The translations under genes and the position numbers were made by a program. DNA of 64,000 bases from Epiperipatus broadwayi (lineage: Eukaryota; Onychophora; Udeonychophora; Euonychophora; Peripatidae), in the NCBI GenBank assembly GCA_028023455.1, contig JAQFVV010012668.1:868001-932000 (forward strand), read 5' to 3'. Below the pieces are notes generated by a model. It was not told the DNA's origin and searched no databases. It was given only the letters and a program-made list of their open reading frames with translations. How positions within the stretch are numbered: the first letter of the stretch is position 1; every line of letters begins with the position of its first letter. Shown here one piece after another: positions 23,061 through 36,414 of the stretch.

Positions 23061-24479
23061 AAAAAAAAAAAACTATTTAAACTGTTATCCTAACATATTA
23101 ATCATTTAAAGTTTTATTTTAGTTTATATTTATACTAACAAAGTATATTTTATATTATTGATTGTTTGAAGTAGGAAACAAAAGTTTTTTTTTTTAAAAA
23201 AAAAAAAATGTTAGTTGAGTTTAAAAGCAAATGAAGTTAAAAAAAAAGATTTATATATATAAATAAATTTGCTTCATCTTGTATATCTATTATGATTTGT
23301 TAACACTTTTTTTTAAAAAAAGTTTTCTTTAATGTGAAATTGTTTGACAAATAATCAAAGATGTAATATTCACTTTAAAGCAAACATGTAAGCTGATAAA
23401 ATAATTAAAGATTGCAAGTGAAAAAATAAAAATAAATAAAGATACATACAATAATTAACGGTAGTTTAAGTTACGAGTTTATTTTGAAATTTTATTGAGT
23501 TCACTCATAGATATATATATACCCCTGTATTAAAAGCTGCGAGTTAAATTTTATGTATGTTAGAACTTATTGTATACACAACACTTATTAGATCTCTGTT
23601 AAATGGTTTATTGTATACAATATCTGTATGGTGGATTTATTTATGGTTTTGTTCTACAAATTTGGGGTCATATTCAAAGGACAACCTCAATTAATTAAGA
23701 AGTATTCATTAATAATAAATAGGGATTGGATTGAAAAACCACCTCTCATAATTAGTGTGCTATTGTTAAATCAGGATTCACACCTAAAAAGAGCATTCTC
23801 TAAAGTAATTGTTGGAAGCTATATTCGTTAAAATTATCCCATATTAGAAATATGTGACTATGCTACTAAGCTTATGATATAAATAAAATTATATTTGTGA
23901 GATTGAGACCATACTTAGAGTTATATTCAGAGTATCAAAGGCCAAGGATTTATTCTACGGCAACGGGGCTCAGTCATAAAAAAAAAAAATGAACTAGTTT
24001 GTATTATGAGATTTAAATGAAATATTAATGTTTTAAGAGTAATCAAAATAACTTGTGGCACTTTATAAATAGCTATTATTTTGTACCATGCATGTAAACT
24101 AAAAAAAGAAAATTATATCTGTCTGATAATTATAATATTGTCTTAATTTCTTTATATGTAATACTGTCCGGTCTGTTTATTTATTCTATGTCCATTTCAT
24201 CAAGATTAACTTACATTCTACGGGATTTAGCACATTGCAAATAGTAGTAGTATAGTAGTCATCACCATCATATAGAAGAAAATATTTTCAAGGTTTATTT
24301 ACATATATATATGTATAAATACATATATATGCTGGTACTATTTCCTGATGTTTAATGTCAAATAACTTTCTAATCAATTATATAAATTTATAATAAGGGT
24401 CAATAAAGTTTAGTATAAAATATACATTTATTTAAATATTATATATATTAATTTTAACATTCTCATGGATAAATGAATT

Positions 24480-25188
24480 CATAGTATTATTTATGGGAGC
24501 TTCCATGTAATAAAAGTATAATAGCTACATAGCTGACATTTTAGTGCAATAACAAATACTTTCATAAGAGCTTCTTTCTCAAATCTAAGAATGTGTGTGG
24601 TGAGATTTAAAATCATTATTTTTTTCTTTTGCTATTTCCTCCTCATTCTTAAATTTTATTGGTTGAAAAGTTTTAAAAAATATTTTATTCTCCAATAGCT
24701 TTTTCCAAAAATTGTCATTTTTCTTTAAAAATCTCTATAGCTTCCCTTAGAAGTCCCTAGTCATTTTGTTCAATTTTTGTTCAGAATATGTATTTTATTA
24801 AAATTGATGTCATGGTTTGTTAATTTAATATATGAAAAATGATTGATGAATTAAATTTTTCTCTAACTTCCAAAATGTGTTCTTCCTTTTTTATGATTAT
24901 TCTATAATTAGTCTGTCCAATGGGAATTTCATATACATCATGAGCCTCCAAAGGAATTTTATCTTTAGGGTATGGAAATAATTCATTAATTTTTTTAAAT
25001 GGAGAAAATATTGTGTGGATATTATTTTTCTTTAAAACATAACCAGTTTTGTTAGTAACTCCCTTTAAATATGGCAGAACAGTTAATTTTTGAAGCCCTA
25101 TTAATAATCCTGTGATCAAAACCATTATGAATAAGAATTTTTTTAGTAGCATAGATATCTTGGTGAAAATGGCTATTAGCAGTTAAAA
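24480..25188 (-). mobile_element. Penelope-like element family 2, 3' half, minus strand
   Basis: Read downward from about 25188, it covers the end of the RT, the linker (LPYLKGVTNKTGYVLKKNNI) and the start of a GIY-YIG endonuclease (DVYEIPIGQTNYRIIIKKEE, about 24950-24870), then decayed downstream sequence to about 24480. The 110-codon frame at 24820-25152 is open. Compared with the copy at 26.3-26.9 kb, the endonuclease lacks about 8 residues between EIP and IGQTN, the segment that carries the CGVCLYSY stretch including the Tyr of YIG. The copy is therefore inactive. Confidence 0.8.
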
Positions 25189-25575
25189 AACTGGTATGGC
25201 TGAGGTATGTTGGTGATATTTTAGTTATGTGGCTTCATGGTAAACATGCTTTGATGATTTTTTAATTTTCTTAAATTCTTTTCACAACATCAAATTTACT
25301 ATGGAAATAGAAAATAATAACCAACTTCCATTCTTAGATGTGTTAATTGAAAGAAAGATGGAAAGTTCTTTATCCTATGGTATACATAAAAAGCAAACAC
25401 ATACTGGGAAATATCTACATTTTTCTTTTCATTACCATACAGCACAATTACTTTCAGTGGCAAAGACATTGTTAGATAAAAATAAGATACTTTCTGATGA
25501 TAGTAATTTTCATCAATATATCTATGCTACTAAAAAATGTTCTTCATAATGGTTTTGATCATAGGATTACCTGTT
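25189..25575 (+). mobile_element. Penelope-like element family 2, inverted 5' segment
   Basis: It starts at RT motif C, LRYVGDILVMW (about 25200-25232), where the usual YVDD is YVGD. After one frameshift it continues as FTMEIENNNQLPFLDVLIER and KKQTHTGKYLHFSFHYHT (open frame 25301-25549). Its last roughly 70 bp (about 25500-25570) repeat the first roughly 70 bp of the minus-strand half (about 25110-25188) in inverted orientation. Together the two pieces are one element whose upstream part has been flipped relative to the 3' half. Confidence 0.82.
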
Positions 25576-26270
25576 GACTGTCTGTTTTGATTATAATCGA
25601 GCCAGCTTAAAAACCAATAATTTTTATGCTATCGTAGCGAATTTACACTCATTTTAAAGCTTAAAAAGTATTATAAGATGCTGCCCTCTCTAGAATTATT
25701 TTACAAGTAAAAAATCAATAATATTTAAATTTGAAGCTAGAATAATGGAAGAAGGCAGTCTTTCCAAGGCGCTGATTGGTTGATTCTCTTTTTGAACAAA
25801 AGGTGTTGGTTGACAACAATTTTGACAGCTACAAGTTGTTTTGAAAATGAATGTTTCAGAGTGTTTTTTTTTTTTTTACATATTATAAATTATTTTGATA
25901 AAATATGCTGAAAATATAATTATTTTAAAAGAATAGTTAAGATTTTAGTAAATTTTTTTTACTTTTACATGAACATAAATTGTGAAAAAAATCAATGACA
26001 TATTCAGCATTTTCTAATAAGTTATGGATGCTCTTTTTTTAGCTTCTCTGTTATAGAATATTTTTCTAATTATAAATAGAAATTTATTTTTGAAAAAACT
26101 TTTGTTCACTTTCATAATCTGCCAAATTATTAATTTGCTTTTTACAAATGAAACTAAAATGAATATAATATTAAAAAGACAATTATAGTTTTACTGCTGA
26201 TTTTGTAATAGACCAAACAAAAGTTTAAGAGTTTCAACTTACTCGACCAACTGGAAAATCTGACAGCACA
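25576..26270. other. Unassigned spacer between PLE pieces
   Basis: It matches neither PLE copy as far as I can see. The patch at 25740-25860 is less AT-rich and unclassified; the rest is AT-rich. Confidence 0.35.
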
Positions 26271-26279
26271 AAAGTTAAT

Positions 26280-26920
26280 AAAGCTTTTTTTATATAATAA
26301 AAAAAAAACTTTTGGCAAACTTTTAAAGAAAAATAATATCCACACAAAAAATTATGAAGTATTTCCATGACCCAAAGAGAAAATTAATTTGAAGTCTCAT
26401 GGTGTATATGAAATTCCATGTGGAGTTTGTTTATATTCATACATTGGATAGACCAATCATAGAATAAACATAAAAAAGGAAGAACACATTTTGACAATTA
26501 GAGAAAAATCTATTTCATCAACCATTTTATTCACACATTAAATTAACAAACCATTAACATCAATACTAATAAAATACTATTCTGGCAAAAATTGAACAAT
26601 ATGACTAGAGACTGCTAAGAGAAGCTATAGATATTTTTAAAAGGTCTAAGAGCATAAGGAAAATTAAGAATATTTGGAAAAAGCTACTAGAGGATAAAAT
26701 ACTTTTTAAAACTTCCCAACCTGTAGAATTTAAGAATGAGGAGGCAATAATAAAAGAAAAAAAAAATTTAAATCTGATCACAGACATTCTTATGATTTGA
26801 GAAGGAAGAAGTTTTGAAAAAAGTACTTGTTATTGTACTGAAACATCAGCTATTTAGCTATTATATTTTTATTACACGAAAACTCTCAGAAGTAATATTA
26901 TGAATATATATATATAATTC
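26280..26920 (+). mobile_element. Penelope-like element family 2, GIY-YIG end, plus strand
   Basis: This is a second 3' fragment of the same family. It reads LLKKNNIHT, then SHGVYEIPCGVCLYSYIG followed by a stop and TNHRINIKKEEH (about 26385-26490). That is the GIY-YIG signature (GVY...YIG) with two Cys between. The downstream endonuclease part is frameshifted, and the element ends near 26920 with a 3' region shared with the minus-strand fragment (CTTGTTATTG...CATCAGCTAT...). In-frame stops make it inactive. Confidence 0.8.
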
Positions 26921-27791
26921 AATCTATAAGAATTAAACTAAAGGGTCTAGAAAAAAAAGCAGTGACATACTTTCCAATTGAAAAGTGATGAGAATTTGAG
27001 CATTCCGGCATTAACATCAAGTTGATATATATATATATATTGTGCCCATGCCATTTGCTACAGTCCTTTTTCAAAGGATTTAATATAGTTTTGTAAAAAA
27101 AAAATTAGTCAATAGTATTTTGTATTAATTTTATGTGTAAGATAAGCTCAAATCTGTTATGTAAAGAGTTGTTAAACATATCAAAAATATTTTAAACTTA
27201 TATTAGTATAATTTTAAATATAAAAGTAGTATATTAGTTTTAATTGAAATACAAAATTAATTTAATGTTAATTCTAAGTATAGAATTAATTGTTTCTTAT
27301 ATTTAAAGAATATAGTGTTAAAATAGTAATTTATCTGTAATATTTAAAATTATATAATTTTTCTAATATGTTTTAAATAATTTTATTTTATTCAGTTATT
27401 ATTTTAAATAAACATTATTTAGTTATGTTAGAATGTTCTAAAATGATGTCATAATCTGTAATGTGTATGTAGGTATCTGGGTGTACACATATTCTGAAAC
27501 ATTCAAAATTAATTTTTGTTCATTGTTAATAAAATTGTCATAAAAATGTTGCAAAATAATTTTATGAATTCTATTCTAATAATGTAACAATTTTTACTAT
27601 AGTGTTTAAATAATATTAATCTTCTAAAATTATTATTAAAATTAGTAATAATATTTTTAATGTTTAAATAAACATAGTTTATTTTGTAAAGTATTAAATA
27701 TGAAAAATTAATTAAGTTAAATAATTTTAGAAATAAATTACAGACAAAAGTTTTAATCTATATGTAAATTAGTGTCCGAGACAAATTTTAT

Positions 27792-27935
27792 CAACCAATC
27801 AGGTAACAAGACAAAAAGGATATAAACACAAATGTTTTAGATCACTTTGGTCAGTATACCCTTAATTATTCTTAATTATTTTTTATTTGCTTAATCATTT
27901 AATTAAACATCTGAATTAGTTTAAATCATTCAAGT
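27792..27935 (+). promoter_or_regulatory. Candidate RNA polymerase II core promoter
   Basis: A CCAAT element (AACCAATCAGG, about 27793-27803) is followed by TATAAA at 27821-27826 and a TCAGT initiator at 27851-27855. The A of TCAGT lies 32 bp from the start of the TATA box, the normal TATA-to-start distance, and TCAGT is the consensus arthropod initiator. About 80 bp downstream, CAAGTAAAG (about 27928-27936) could be a splice donor after a short non-coding exon. No coding sequence follows before the transposon at 28088. Chance matches are possible in AT-rich DNA, but the combined spacing is notable. Confidence 0.4.
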
Positions 27936-28087
27936 AAAGTTATATATTTTTTAAAAATATTTTTATTTTCTGAGTAAATTATATTTTAAAATGATGAATA
28001 ATCTAAAATTTAGTGTATAAGTTAATTCCCTGTCAGTGAAGTCACATCAAAACTTAACAAAACTATGATAATTTATGAAAACCAATA

Positions 28088-29187
28088 CACCTGGGTCTCG
28101 TTTTACGCGATAGACAGGTTCCTCAGAAAACATGCGCAAACAAAATCGCACAAAAATAGATGTAACTTACATTGAAAAAAGGGGATGTGGTCTGTGATTT
28201 TTCAAAATTCTCATAAAAGCAAAGCACCAATGTAAAATTACTTAAAAATTCACGCGCAAAAAAAATAAGGAAATAAAATATGAATAATAAAAAATTTCAA
28301 ATTTGAAAAAAATTGATACAAGACAAACTTTTTTTTAACTATAATATTTAATTTTATTCAAAATAATATATTTTTATGCATAATTTACAGTACAGTAATT
28401 TATATTTTTTTATACACGTTTTAATTATTAACGCTATTTGCCAAAAAACACGTTCGTTTGCAAACTGGTAAAAAAATCAATTCTTCACAAGAGGAAATAC
28501 AACTAGCACCAACTTCACACTCATATTGTGTCAATGGTTTTCTGGACAATGTAATTAATCTTTGAGACGATGATTTTATTAATTGTTTATGAAGCTAACA
28601 ACAAAAATTAAATTCTTATTTTTGTCTTTAATTTTCAATTCCGTTTAAAAATCAAATTTCACATCACATTAATTTCAAGTCGCTGTAAGTAATTTTTAAA
28701 TTGTTAATTACAATTAAAAATCAGATTTTAATTTTTAATTGTCAAATTTAATTGTGCCCACTGCTATTACTCACCTTTTAAAAATAAACTTGTGAACACT
28801 AAATGATTAATAATTGATTACATTCTTTTTTAAAAAGCAAAAAACAGAATGTGATCTAAAATGTAAAATTAACACGCACAATGTTTGAACAAATTTACAT
28901 TATAATCTTGTAAAATTTAATGTGTGTATACATAAAATGTGGAAATCATGATTTTAATTTCATTATTGCATAAAATCTTACTATTATAAAACATTGAAAA
29001 TATTGAAATTACTAAGATGAAAGTCGAATTCCAATAATGTGCTATTACTTTCAATATAATGTAAGTGCGTGAAATTTATTATTTAAAGTAATAGCACATT
29101 ATTGGAGTTAAAAGACTTTCGGTGAAACATGAATCGCATAACTTCAAAATCGTGTTAAATAAGTCCGCATAAAAAGAGACCCAGGTG
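28088..29187 (+). mobile_element. TA-flanked non-autonomous DNA transposon (pogo/Tigger-like?), copy 1
   Basis: A 1,100 bp element whose ends are inverted repeats: CACCTGGGTCTCGTTTTACG at the left and the reverse complement of a close variant at the right. It is bordered by TA on both sides (28086-28087 and 28188+1000, that is 29188-29189), as in the Tc1/mariner/pogo group. The GGTTCCTCAGAAAAC near the left end is reminiscent of Tigger-type termini, from general knowledge and not a search. There is no transposase frame. An internal hairpin (arms about 29020-29051 and 29085-29120) is shared with the copy at 44.4 kb. Confidence 0.88.
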
Positions 29188-29189
29188 TA

Positions 29190-32100
29190 CTAGTTATCTA
29201 ACAAGTGCAATAATGCAAAGGAAAAGATATATAAACTGTTGCCAAATAGCCAAGGAAACCGGTTCTACATAGAAATCATAAAATTTTTCTATTTAGTTTT
29301 ATCTGTAAGAATGATATAAAAGGATATTTATATTTAGTAATTATGATAAATCCTCATAAATATAAACTTTTGTGGAACTTTTAAATGACTATTATTTTGA
29401 GAAAAATTATCAAAACCTACCTGAAAAGGTAAGAAAAAAAGAAAGAAGGAAAAATTATATTATGCAAGTAAATTAATGCATGAGAATGTATTCTATAAAT
29501 GTGCATACTGTAAATGCAATGGTGAGAATGTTTTTGCTATTAATTTTTTTAAGAAGAAAAAAAAACAGACTGGAAGAATCTTAAATATTCTTTAAATTAT
29601 GCATGGTAAATGAAGAAAAAATGTTTTTAAAACTTTACATTAAAAGATTTATCTGTGTAAAGAGAGAACTAATTTTTAGTATTATTTTAAAATTATTTTT
29701 ATGTCATTAATAAATATTATCTGAATGGAGAAAACTATATAAAAATCTTTAAGAAACTAATTAATAAATGTGTATAAGTCTGAAAAGAAAAAAAAGCTTG
29801 AAGTTAAAAAAAAAACTGTCATATTATAAATGATTGCTATCCTAATTCATGAATATAAATGGAAAAGAATTTGAATGAAAAATTGTTTAAAAAAAATGAA
29901 TGAAATAATTCATGATATCATTCTATAAAACAACTACAAGTGTTTCCTTAAGAAAATATTATTTTTAGCATACTTTATCAGAAGTCTGGACCAAGCAAAA
30001 AATATGTTTGAATGTGAAATTTTTTCCTTTTAAAAATAATTATTTATTATGGATGCTTCCCAGAAATTTGTGTTCACATTGATATCCTAAATAATTATTC
30101 TTAGTCAAACTGTTTATCAAGTACTGAGAGACAAAATTTTGACGAGATTTTATAGATTAACTTTTGCATGTTACGAAGTTTGTTGTTCAGTGGTTGGAAA
30201 AGAAAAAATCTCTTTGCTGGAAAACTTTTGGTAGTCCATAGCAACAGCAGTCACTCTCCTTTTTTTGACGGAGCTGTAAGCAAGAAAGAAGAGAAACAAA
30301 AACTTTAGCATAGCTTTAAATTTTTATCATTTTTTTATTTTAGTATTAATATTTTTAGAAACAATATGTAAATTAAGATGTTGTTTTAAAAATAAGTTTA
30401 GTTTTTTTAAAGATTTCAATAGTTTATTTGAAAGAAAGAAAAATAATGGGTATCAGAAAATTTAACAATTTAACATTTTCTGAAAAGTAAAAAAAAGCCT
30501 ATAACTTTTATCTGCTTCATTTTAACATTTTAATGTAAGTTTGTTTATCTATCATATTGTATGGATATAGAAACGAGATGATATATTTATATGACTGATA
30601 TTATGTTAATCATTTTCAAAACATAATCTGAAAATATAAATATACCAAGTGTGTTATCTAAAGTTGTTTAGATAATTTAAAAATGCTTAAGTATGCATAG
30701 CATAAATCTTCCATTGAATTATAAATATATTATTTTGTATAGCATCTATTTAGATATAAAAACTGAACATGTTGATCTCTGAATTATTTAATATCATAAA
30801 ATAAGTGAATGAATATGTTATAAAATGAATTTTGTAAATTCATTTGTGTGTACACAATATTTTTGAACCTTCTTGAATTTTTAAATTAGATATTTACGTT
30901 GAAATGAAGTTTACAAATTATTTTGTGTAAAGTGGACAGAATTTGTTTATGATGTTAAAAGAAGTAGTTCTGACAGTGGAAGATGAAGTATAATGGTCTG
31001 GGAAATTAGTTGTAAAACAAAATCATGGGTGATAGATATTGAGGACAAATATTATTTCTGAATTATATTGTCATGAATTAATGAATTAAATACAGGTAAC
31101 AGAGTTCTGTATGTTTTAATGCATGGTCAATTGAATTTCTTTCCATAGTTTAGTAGGTACTCAGGTAGAAGCTATGACTGGAATTTAAGATACATGGAAA
31201 ATATGTGATCTTAAGCACTGTAACCATGATATTTTGTATTAGTTTGAATTACTGTCAAATTTATATCCCTCACTGAAATCACTATTTATTGCCACATCAT
31301 GAATGCTATAGTTTTTAAAGTTGGTAAAAATGATAGCTGGGTTATAGAAGATTGTTAGTATTTGTGATTACAAGAAGAAGGATAAATTTATCACAAATGA
31401 TATTTATTTGTTTTTAAGATGAATAAAGATAAAGGTATGATTTGATATTCCTAGTTATATTAATAGCGGAGATCATTAAAAAATGTTAAACGCATATTTT
31501 TGTTTGTGACAGAATAATTGAATGAAACATCTGAATGCTATTATTGTGATAGAAATTAAAAAAAGATAAATCTAACATATACAAGCAATATATGATTATT
31601 TAAGATAATCTTTTACTTTATAAATATGATAAACTTAATAAAATTTAAAATTACAGAATCATTATAAAGCTTTTGCAATAATTAATTTACAAAATTAAAA
31701 AGGAAAGTATTCCATTGAAAATATTTTTATTTATTTATTTTTATACTATGATATTAGCATGTATCTGGAAAGTAAAGGCAAAATATTTTGTTGGTATATG
31801 AACAAAACACAAAGTATCTTAAGAAATATTTTTTATGTCTTAAAATTTAATAATTATTAGTATTACTTTAGAGTTATAATAGTTGTGAATATCATTATAA
31901 CCTTAATTTTCTTTTGGAAATATAGAGCATACTATTAGTTACAAATGATATATCTTCAATATAATTTATTACTGATATTATTTATTGATTTTTAATTATG
32001 ATAGTGATAATAAGTATTACTATCACAAGTGTGGAAGCTAGTGAAAATATTACTATCACAATATATAATATTTTGAATAATTTCTTGTAGTGAATAGTCA

Positions 32101-32670
32101 GATTGAAGGCTATTTAATATTTTGTTTTATAATATTCCTTATGTAAATATTTTAATTTGTTTAATCTTTTAACATTGTAAATGTTTAAATTTTCTAAATG
32201 AATATATTGTAAATTTAAGAATGCTTTTAAAATAATAAATTGGTTAATGTTTTAAATTTATATTGTGTTAAGAGTTTCATTGCTTGGTGTATCCAAGTGT
32301 TTTTAAATGTTCGTATCCACACACATGAATTATAAATATTAATCGTATGATTACATTAATGCGCATGATTAATAAACATATAGTATTATTATAATTATTA
32401 TTGCAGAAGATCTTATTATGACTAAACACAAAAGTTATCTAATGCAAATTTAAAAACTATCTGATATTGCAATTACACTGAAAATGTGATGTTTCTATTC
32501 ATGCCACATAAGAGTATAATAAAATTTTATAGCATAATATAAAAAATATTTTGAACCTATGAAAGACATTAAATATTATGTTTACAAGAGTTCATAATTT
32601 TCATTTATGTTTATTGATGGGCAGTAATCAAGTAAAGGTATTATTTTAAGAGTCTTGGAAATATTCTATT
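29190..32670. other. Anonymous AT-rich DNA
   Basis: I see no gene, RNA or dispersed repeat. Composition is uniformly AT-rich; a slightly more mixed patch lies at 30170-30300. Confidence 0.4.
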
Positions 32671-32677
32671 GGTTTTA

Positions 32678-33193
32678 AATAGTCAAAAGAAGAGTCATAG
32701 ATCACATGACCCTATCTCTTAAGCTTGTAAGTTATAAACAATGAGGATTGCCAATTCCTCTACAAGCTTTGTGATAAATGCTTAGCCAGAGACAGCACTT
32801 AAAATATCTGTCAGAAACCCTTCCCCAAACCCCTGACAATGGTATCATGCTTTGGCACTCCTCAGAGAGGGGCCAGGGTAGGTTCAGACACTAGATCTAA
32901 AAATACCAACCCAAAGCCAAGCACTTATCTAAAAGATATCTATTGAGTGGAAAATCTAAAATTTTCAGACATCTACATGTCTTCAAACCCAGCTATCAAC
33001 TCAAATAGCTATATGGGGCTGATGGTTCTTCAGCCATACCATATATTAGTAGTCTTAGCAATATAAAATTGCATAAGACTTATGGCAGAGATTATAAATA
33101 GTCAAAATAAGAGTCATAGATCATATGACCCAATTCCTCTACAAGCTTTGTGATAAATGCTTAGCCAGAGCCAGCACTTAAAATATCTGTCAG
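32678..33193 (-). mobile_element. Diverged copy of foldback family X flanked by direct repeats
   Basis: The core (about 32830-33030) contains ACACTAGATCTAAAAATACC, CACTTATCTAA and CAGACATCTACATGTCTTCAAACCCAGC. These match the family X foldback arm at 38.3-38.4 kb and the copy at 38.7-39.2 kb in reverse orientation. On both sides lie direct repeats (32678-32814 and 33096-33193) sharing AGAGTCATAGATCA, TGACCC, then AATTCCTCTACAAGCTTTG through ATCTGTCAG. The left copy carries about 40 bp absent from the right. The direct repeats could be the ends of a larger composite element. Confidence 0.65.
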
Positions 33194-36100
33194 ATATTTG
33201 TTGTTATTTTTATAGAGTAGTTGAATACATGTAAAATTCCTCATTATATTTAGCTACATTACATTATATTATGTATCATTATTAGAGGATGAACCTGAGA
33301 TATTGATAAAATTTAAGAGCTAGATTAGAAAATAGTGTGTAGGAATTTTATTTAGTATTATATGCCTTCTTTTATAATTAATTTTATAATTGTTTAATTA
33401 GAATTTATTTTATGTGACCATGTGAATATTTGAATATTTCAGTTAGTTTTATAAATTAAGTAGAGATAATATTCTTATGACATTGGGAATGCATCTTTAA
33501 GGGAGAGAGGGGTATATTCTTAATGTTAAACCAACAGTATATCCTGCTAAATGTCTCCTGCAGTGTTTTCATAATTTTGTTTGTTTGTATTTTAATCGAA
33601 TCATTTTTTAGAAGAAAACAATGAGCTAGACATAGTTTAAATTGCTATAATAATAAAGAGCTTGGAATCCGATTTGAACCTTAGTTCAAATTTATGTTTT
33701 GATTTTCTTAGTTTATTATTTAAACAAGATAAATTATTGAAATATTAATTTTTTTTAAAATGTAGTATTTTTAGAAATGTATTATGAGCTGGTTAAAGTA
33801 TTGCCTGTAATTAGTTTGTTGTTTAAATAACTCGATTGAGAATGAAATTGTTGATAATAAAATTAAGCCGGGATAAATTTAGATTCATTTTAATTTAGTG
33901 AGGATACATCTTATATATAATTCAAAATATTCTAAAAAATTGCAATAGTGACTGTTTTCATTTGGAGAATATTACAAAGAATGTAGTCATTAGGCAGCTA
34001 TAATTAGACAAGATGTTAGTCTTCAGGTAATAAGTTTGCTGCAAAAGGAATTTAAAAATGGCATGTAAGACATCGAACAGTCATATTAAGAAGCCATGCA
34101 TTTAGAATTCGTTGTATGATTTCTATGATTATAGAAAAAAATACTTTAATCTTTTGTTTGTTTTTTCTTTTTCATTCTGGAATTAAAATAGCCATACTAA
34201 TTTATGGATATTTACTATTAATATCAATCAATTTGAAATATCTTTAGACAAAGTGCATGGTTTATTTAAATATAAATAAATGAGGTAAAAATTATTGTTT
34301 TCTGTTGTGAGCTGGGCTAGAGAGTATTTCAGTTAACTATGCACAGTTAAATGAATCTTAATTTTGAAATATTATATATTTCAAGCACTAATATGAATCT
34401 ATATTATGTATTTTCATTTGTTTGAGTCTTGTGTTATAATGTTTAAGTTGAGAAAGCTATCAGATGTATCAACTTGTAATATCAATCAATTTGAGATATC
34501 TTTAGATGAGTTGCATGATTAATTTAATTAAATATTAATTAATTCTGGCTTAAGTGTTTCAAATAGCTCTTGATATAAATAAATAAATAAATGAGATAAC
34601 AAGAAAAGACCATTGAACTTTTCTAAAATCACACACAACACACACCCATATATAAAAACATTTACATATTTATAAATACTTACGTAATTATAATAGCTTG
34701 AAAATACAAATAATTATATTTCTATATACATATAAAACTAAGTATATGTATATATTGTAAAGTTCTTTTCATTTTTTAAAAATTCAATTACTGTATTTAT
34801 TTAAAAATAAAATATTTTACAATTTTCATTTAGTTTTGAATGACTTTAATTCAATACTTTTTTTTTAAAAAAAAAATCAAGTATAAATGAAGAAATGAAA
34901 TGGATAAACACACAATGTAATGATTGCTCATTAATGGAAGCCTTACCCAGATGGATGACTACTATAATTTAATTATTACTATTATACTAAAACCTATTAA
35001 ATACTGTTTTTAAAATTGAAAAATTTTAAGATTTTTATACGCCACTCTCAGTTGCTGATGATTTTTAAATATTCAAAACCTCTCCTGAAATAAATATAGA
35101 AAAAAAAAAAGAAGACTGGCACTATGTAAGTATATGATATGAGATGTTATAAATAGTTTTTCTTTAAAATGAAATTTTCAAAATATATGTCTTATAGTTT
35201 GTTTGTTTTTTAATGAATTTTTTTATAAAAGATATATTCTTTAAAAGAAATCTTTTTTAGGGAAAAGTAAAACTAATTTTAATTCTAAAAATAAAATTAG
35301 ATTCATCAGTAAAATATCTACAATTGCATTTTTAAATATTAGGTTGTAAAAAAATGTTTCTGCATACAATGTATACATAAGTACATGTGTAAAAATTGAT
35401 CAAATTTAGTTAGTAACATATATTTGATCTTCCATCTTATCAATAAATATTTGAAAATTATTACGTCATATTTATTTTGTTAGGGGCAAAAATCCTTAAA
35501 TGGATGTCTTTTATCAGAGTTGAATTTGAATAAAGCAACAAAATATCCAGATTTTTACAAAAAACAAACTATTATTGATAGTGATTGGCAAATACTATTA
35601 CATATTTTAATCTAAATTTTATATAGAAAAGTTTGAAATTAATTTAAAAAATCCTATTTTAAAGCTCACCTAACAAAATTTATAATTTATGAATAAACTT
35701 AAATAATTTTAAAATGTTTAAATTTTTATTTTATGATAATTATTATATTTTTTCAGCTTTATTATTTTTTTAATGGTATGTTAGTTTTGTGAAGCATATA
35801 ATACTTCACTTTATTATATAATGTAATATTATAAAAATTTCAGCTTCAATAAAATGCATAAAAAAGTCAATATAGCATATCAATAGTTAAAAAGTTAAGA
35901 AAATATTCATCTTGTAGAAAATGAAAGAAGCAACAAAAATATTGTGTTGTCAAATGAGTTCTCCATATGATTTGTCAGCAAATTTTTTATGTTTTCATTT
36001 CAATGAACAAAAACTATAATGTTAAAAAAAAAAAAAAAATTATAAATTTCATACTGGACTGACAAAATTTATCTCTGTCAAAATGAATAAACTAAAAATT

Positions 36101-36410
36101 AAAATATAGCGTGATTTATTTGATCTAATATAGAAATAAAATTATAAGTATTTGGTTTAATTCACTAAAATAAATAAAATAACAGAAATTCAATATAGAA
36201 ATGGAGTGCATAAAGTAAAAATGAACAATTTTTATATAAGGATTTGTACACGAATGAAACAAATTGAAATGTTGAATAACAAATATATGGTTATGCATTT
36301 GTAATATGTTATGCATAAAAAAAATAAAAATAAAGTGTTGAATTAAAAAAGTAATCTTAAGAGTATTCAGTCCCATGAACCGATCTAGAAAGCAAGCACA
36401 CAAACAATTA
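33194..36410. other. Anonymous AT-rich DNA
   Basis: No recognisable gene or repeat. It contains (TA)n-like tracts and homopolymer runs, for example at 34859-34876 and 36022-36040. Confidence 0.4.
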
Positions 36411-36414
36411 AAAA

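Noticed and set aside
36022-36403. 92-codon minus-strand frame
   Set aside because: Low-complexity Phe/Ile/His-rich translation of AT-rich DNA.
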